A stretch of 8,132 nt of DNA from Nitriliruptor sp040882075 (GTDB lineage Bacteria > Actinomycetota > Nitriliruptoria > Nitriliruptorales > Nitriliruptoraceae), in the NCBI RefSeq assembly GCF_040882075.1, contig NZ_JBBEBZ010000016.1, forward strand, positions 1 to 8,132, in the 5' to 3' direction. Positions within the stretch are counted from its first letter, which is position 1, and each line of letters starts with the position of its first letter. The notes beneath the pieces are model-generated. The model searched no databases. It saw only the letters and a program-made list of their open reading frames with translations, and was not told the DNA's origin. Of this stretch, positions 5,633 through 8,132 are shown piece after piece. Both the position numbers and the translations under genes were made by a program.

Positions 5633-6882
5633 TCAGCGTGGTCGGTCGCCGTTGAGGATCACGTTGGCGAGGGTGTGCGCGATGGTTTCGTCGGCTGCGG
5701 GGAGGACGTGGGCGTAGGTGTCCAGGGTGATGGCGACGTTGGCGTGACCGAGCCGCTGCGAGATGACCTTGACATCGTGCCAGCCGGTCGCCGACGCCAG
5801 CGCGGCCGATGCGTAGGAGTGGCGGACCGCGTGCAGCGGGATGTGTGGCAGGCGGGCCATCGCCGCCCGGTGGACGAACCGCTCGTAGAACGTGCCGGGC
5901 CTGATCGGGGTTCCGTCTTCGTAGGTCCACAGCAGCCCGGACCGGCGCAGGCCCTGCCAGTCGGTGAATGTGTCCTGCCACGCGGGTCCGGCGAGCATCC
6001 GTGTTTCGAGCTGCCGCTTGCGATGATCTTTCAGTGCCTGCACGGTCGCCGGGTCCAGCGCCATCTTGCGCTCACCGGCCTTGGACTTGGGGCGTGGCTT
6101 CCAGGTCACCTTCTGGTCGACGATGCCGAGGGTCCAGTCGACCCGGACCCAGCCTGTGTCGAGGTCGAGGTCGTCCCAGGTCAGTCCCGCGACCTCGCCG
6201 AGCCGGGCGCCGGTGGTGGCGAACAGCAGCCATGCGGCGTACAGGTCGTCGCCGGCGACATGGCGGAGGAACGTCCGCAGCTCCTCGACGGACCACCAGT
6301 CGCTCTCGGCTTCGTCGGCTGTCGGCGGCGACACGGCGTCGGCGGGGTTGCGCTTGAGCCTGCCGTGCTTCTTGACGGCATCGGACAGCGCCTTGTGGAG
6401 CATCCCCGCGATCCGCGCGACCGACTTCGCCGATAGTGGGGCGCCGTTCTGACCACCGCGGCGTTCCGGGTGGTCGTACAGACCATCCAGGTCGGCGGGG
6501 GTGAGCGCCTGTAGGCGTGTGGCGCCGAGGTGTGGCACCACGTACCGCCGGACGTCGCCGCTGTAGAGCGCGTGGGTCGCCACGGACACCGTGCCCCGAT
6601 GGCGCCGTGCCGCGTCGGCTGAACGCGGCTTGATAGAGGGCAGCCATTCGTCGGTCAGGTAGGCGACAAGGGTGATCCGGTCCGGGTCGATGTAGCTGCC
6701 GTCATCCACATCACCGAGGACCTCGCGCAACGCCTGCTTGGCATCCTTCTCGCGGGTGAACCCGCGCCGTTGCGTCTGCCGCCGCTTGACCTCACCGTTT
6801 CGGGATCAGCGACGGGCGGGCTGTCGTAGACGATGCGCCAGCGATCGCCGGCCTTGGTCGAATACTTTTAGACACCGTTCAT
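5633..6882 (-). pseudogene. Tyrosine-recombinase integrase, N-terminus broken by a stop and a frameshift
   Basis: The ancestral start is ATG 6882-6880, preceded by a strong GGAGGA (6891-6886). Codon 5 is TAA (6870-6868): MNGV-stop-KYSTKAGDRWRIVYDSPP. Reading then continues to ADPET near 6797, where one base is missing. Restoring it gives GEVKRRQTQRRGFTREKDAK and 1251 bases, 416 residues plus stop, a normal integrase length. The remaining open frame (TTG at 6730, 365 residues) keeps the core-binding domain and the full catalytic set: R176 in TTGARLGEV, H300 and R303 in LHAVRHSY, H329 in RLGHA, and the nucleophile Y339 in TLDTYAHVL. What is lost is the N-terminal arm-binding domain. A short product from an internal start could still cut the core but would probably bind arm sites poorly. 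It reads toward the tRNA and would have catalysed integration there. A sequencing error could explain the lost base but hardly the TAA as well. Confidence 0.88.
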
Positions 6883-6900
6883 CGTTCCTCCTGTCCGTCG

Positions 6901-6928
6901 TGAGACTGTCGCGCAGCTTGAGACGGTC
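6901..6928. repeat. 10-bp direct repeats upstream of the integrase
   Basis: TGAGACTGTC (6901-6910) and TGAGACGGTC (6919-6928) match at 9 of 10 positions with starts 18 bases apart. Each contains the small palindrome GAC-N-GTC. They lie 19-46 bases upstream of the ancestral integrase start, in the 79-base gap after the relaxase stop. They could be operator half-sites controlling the integrase or arm-type sites. The gap holds no open frame for an excisionase. Confidence 0.35.
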
Positions 6929-6961
6929 TACCGCCCGGGTGCGACGACGTGCTGTGGATCG

Positions 6962-8132
6962 TTATCGGGTGAGAACGCGCTGGCTCGTCCGTTGTCGTCG
7001 TTCGTCGTTGGCGATCGCGGTTCGCAGGTCGTTGATGTTGCGGGTGAGCTGCCGCTGCTCGTCGGACTGGGTAGGGCTCGTAGGGCGAGCGCCGAGCGCC
7101 CGCGTCGGGTGGGTGATGTTCCAGCGCCGTCGGTGACGCACGATGGCCTCAGCGGCGGCGGTCCAGTGTGGGTGGATGGTGGGGTCGGTGGGTGGAGGAC
7201 CGAGCGCGTCGACCAGCCAGGCGGGTGGACGGCGGCGGTAGCTGGCGACGGCTCGCGCGGCCTCGTCGCGTAGCTCGCTGTTGAGGGCGACCAGCCGGGC
7301 TCGTTCGCGCCCGATGAGGGTGGGGTCGGGCAGCCGGGCGAGCTGCTCGTCGGCGGCGGCGATGGCCTGGTCGAGCTCGCCGGCATGACGTTGTGCGGTG
7401 TCGTGCTGAGCGACGAGTTGCTGTCGTTGGCGACGGTGGCGCGGGAGTGGGGTGGCGGGCAGTTCGTCGAGCTGGCGGCGGGTGGCGTCGGCGAGCCGAC
7501 GTTGCTGGTCTCGACGGTCGGCGAGTTGCTGACGGTGGGCGTCGAGATCGAGCGCATGTCGGATGTCGGGCCGGTGTAGGTGCTGTTCGAGGCGGCGGAT
7601 GCGGGTGCCGAGGTCGGCGACGTCCGCGACGGGGGTGTGCGCGCGGCTGCGGTTGAGGGCTGCGGTGAGCCGTCGGTGGGGGTCGTCGGCTGGCTCGTGG
7701 TGGTGCTGGCGCAGCTGGTCGTCGAGGTCGGTGGTGTCGGTGAGGTAGAGGCGGTTGGTGTGGCGGCCGCGGGACAGCGCGACGTAGCCCCATTCGCGGT
7801 AGAGATCGGGCGAGCCGAGGGTGTAGGTGTGATGGACAGTCAGCCCTTGGGTTGTGGCCGGTGATGGCGTAGCCGTGGATGAGGTGTCCGGCGTCGAGGT
7901 AGTCGGACGGCAGCCGCAGCGGGGTGCCGTGGTCGTCGACGGCGGTGATCGTGCGGTTGTCGGGGTCGATGCCGGTGATGGTGGCACGGGTGCCGTTGAC
8001 GACCCCGAGGCGGGGGCGGTTTTTCAGGCAGACGATCCGGTCACCGACCCGGAACGGCGTGCCGTCGGCGGTCTGGAGGGTGGGGCCCGTGAGCAGGCCG
8101 GCGTCGGCCAGACGGCGGCGGGCACGCAGGTT
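6962..8132 (-). pseudogene. MobF/TraA-type conjugative relaxase-helicase, C-terminal part, frameshifted
   Basis: About 390 residues of the C-terminal part are visible; the N-terminus, with the relaxase and Walker A motifs, lies past the right edge. The first 94 residues (8132-7851) include FRVGDRIVCLKNRPRLGVVNG, ATITGIDPD, RLPSDYLDAGHLIHGYAITGHN, the beta-barrel and motif V lead-in of RecD-like helicases in actinobacterial TraA/TrwC-type proteins. At 7850 the frame breaks: AAC-C-CAAGGG, where AAC-nnC-CAAGGG is expected, so two bases are missing (or one is extra). The other frame resumes at once with QGLTVHHTYTLGSPDLYREWGYVALSRGRHTNRLYL, containing the motif VI-like YVALSRGR. A 200-residue Arg/Gln/Leu-rich helical tail follows, with PPAWLVDALGPPPTDP, ending at TAA 6962-6964. 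Such proteins nick oriT and unwind the strand for conjugal transfer. Motif V is destroyed, so the product would lack helicase activity unless the frameshift is a sequencing error. Confidence 0.85.

Larger units (their letters stand above)
4834..8132. mobile_element. Left end of an integrated conjugative/mobilisable element at tRNA-Arg (decayed)
   Basis: Everything right of the tRNA 3' end is of accessory type: an att-like repeat zone, a toxin-antitoxin pair, a tyrosine integrase reading toward the tRNA and a MobF-type relaxase-helicase. A tyrosine integrase next to a tRNA 3' end is the classic layout of actinobacterial ICEs, IMEs and integrated plasmids, where the element restores the tRNA end at one border. 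The left border is placed within the tRNA 3' end (about 4834-4846). The right border, with the second copy of the core, lies outside the window, so the size is unknown. Integrase and relaxase both carry inactivating lesions and no excisionase is seen, so the element as shown is probably not self-mobile. The border is inferred from context, not from a pair of matching att sites. Confidence 0.75.

Noticed and set aside
5675..6452. Plus-strand frames opposite the integrase
   Set aside because: Antisense shadows; the minus strand carries the recombinase catalytic residues.
6900..8132. Possible CRISPR or tandem array in the repetitive-looking right end
   Set aside because: The repetitive look comes from Arg/Gln/Leu/Pro-rich coding sequence of the relaxase tail; there are no regular repeat-spacer units.

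Overview
The window is GC-rich and tightly packed, with GTG starts, 4-base stop/start overlaps and an argS-lysA pair. This suggests a high-GC actinobacterium (Actinomycetota). I cannot name a genus. There are two parts, joined at a tRNA gene.

Bases 1-4845 look like stable chromosome. A leftward (minus-strand) cluster encodes, in order of transcription, a stand-alone CheY-like receiver protein, arginyl-tRNA synthetase (argS), diaminopimelate decarboxylase (lysA) and a GNAT-family acetyltransferase. The argS-lysA gap is 2 bases and lysA-GNAT overlap by 4, so these three are probably one translationally coupled unit. A perfect 9-bp GC hairpin lies between the receiver gene and argS. The last codons of an unidentified rightward gene end at base 59. 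Upstream of the receiver gene, on the plus strand, is tRNA-Arg with anticodon CCG (4774-4845).

Bases from about 4834 to the right edge look like the left end of an integrated conjugative or mobilisable element inserted at the 3' end of that tRNA. In order: a 219-base att-like region with an imperfect repeat of the tRNA 3' end, a hairpin and short repeats spaced one helical turn apart; an intact toxin-antitoxin pair (PF09720-type antitoxin plus ParE/RelE-type toxin) with its own probably leaderless promoter; a tyrosine integrase reading toward the tRNA; and the C-terminal part of a MobF/TraA-type relaxase-helicase that runs off the window.

Both mobility genes are broken. The integrase has a TAA at codon 5 and a one-base frameshift at its N-terminus. 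The relaxase has a frameshift exactly in the conserved helicase motif GHN-QGLT. No excisionase lies in the 79 bases between them. The chromosomal genes and the toxin-antitoxin pair are intact. The simplest reading is a decaying, immobilised element still carrying a working addiction module. I found no clearly new multi-gene system; the most notable signals are the att structure and the pattern of decay.
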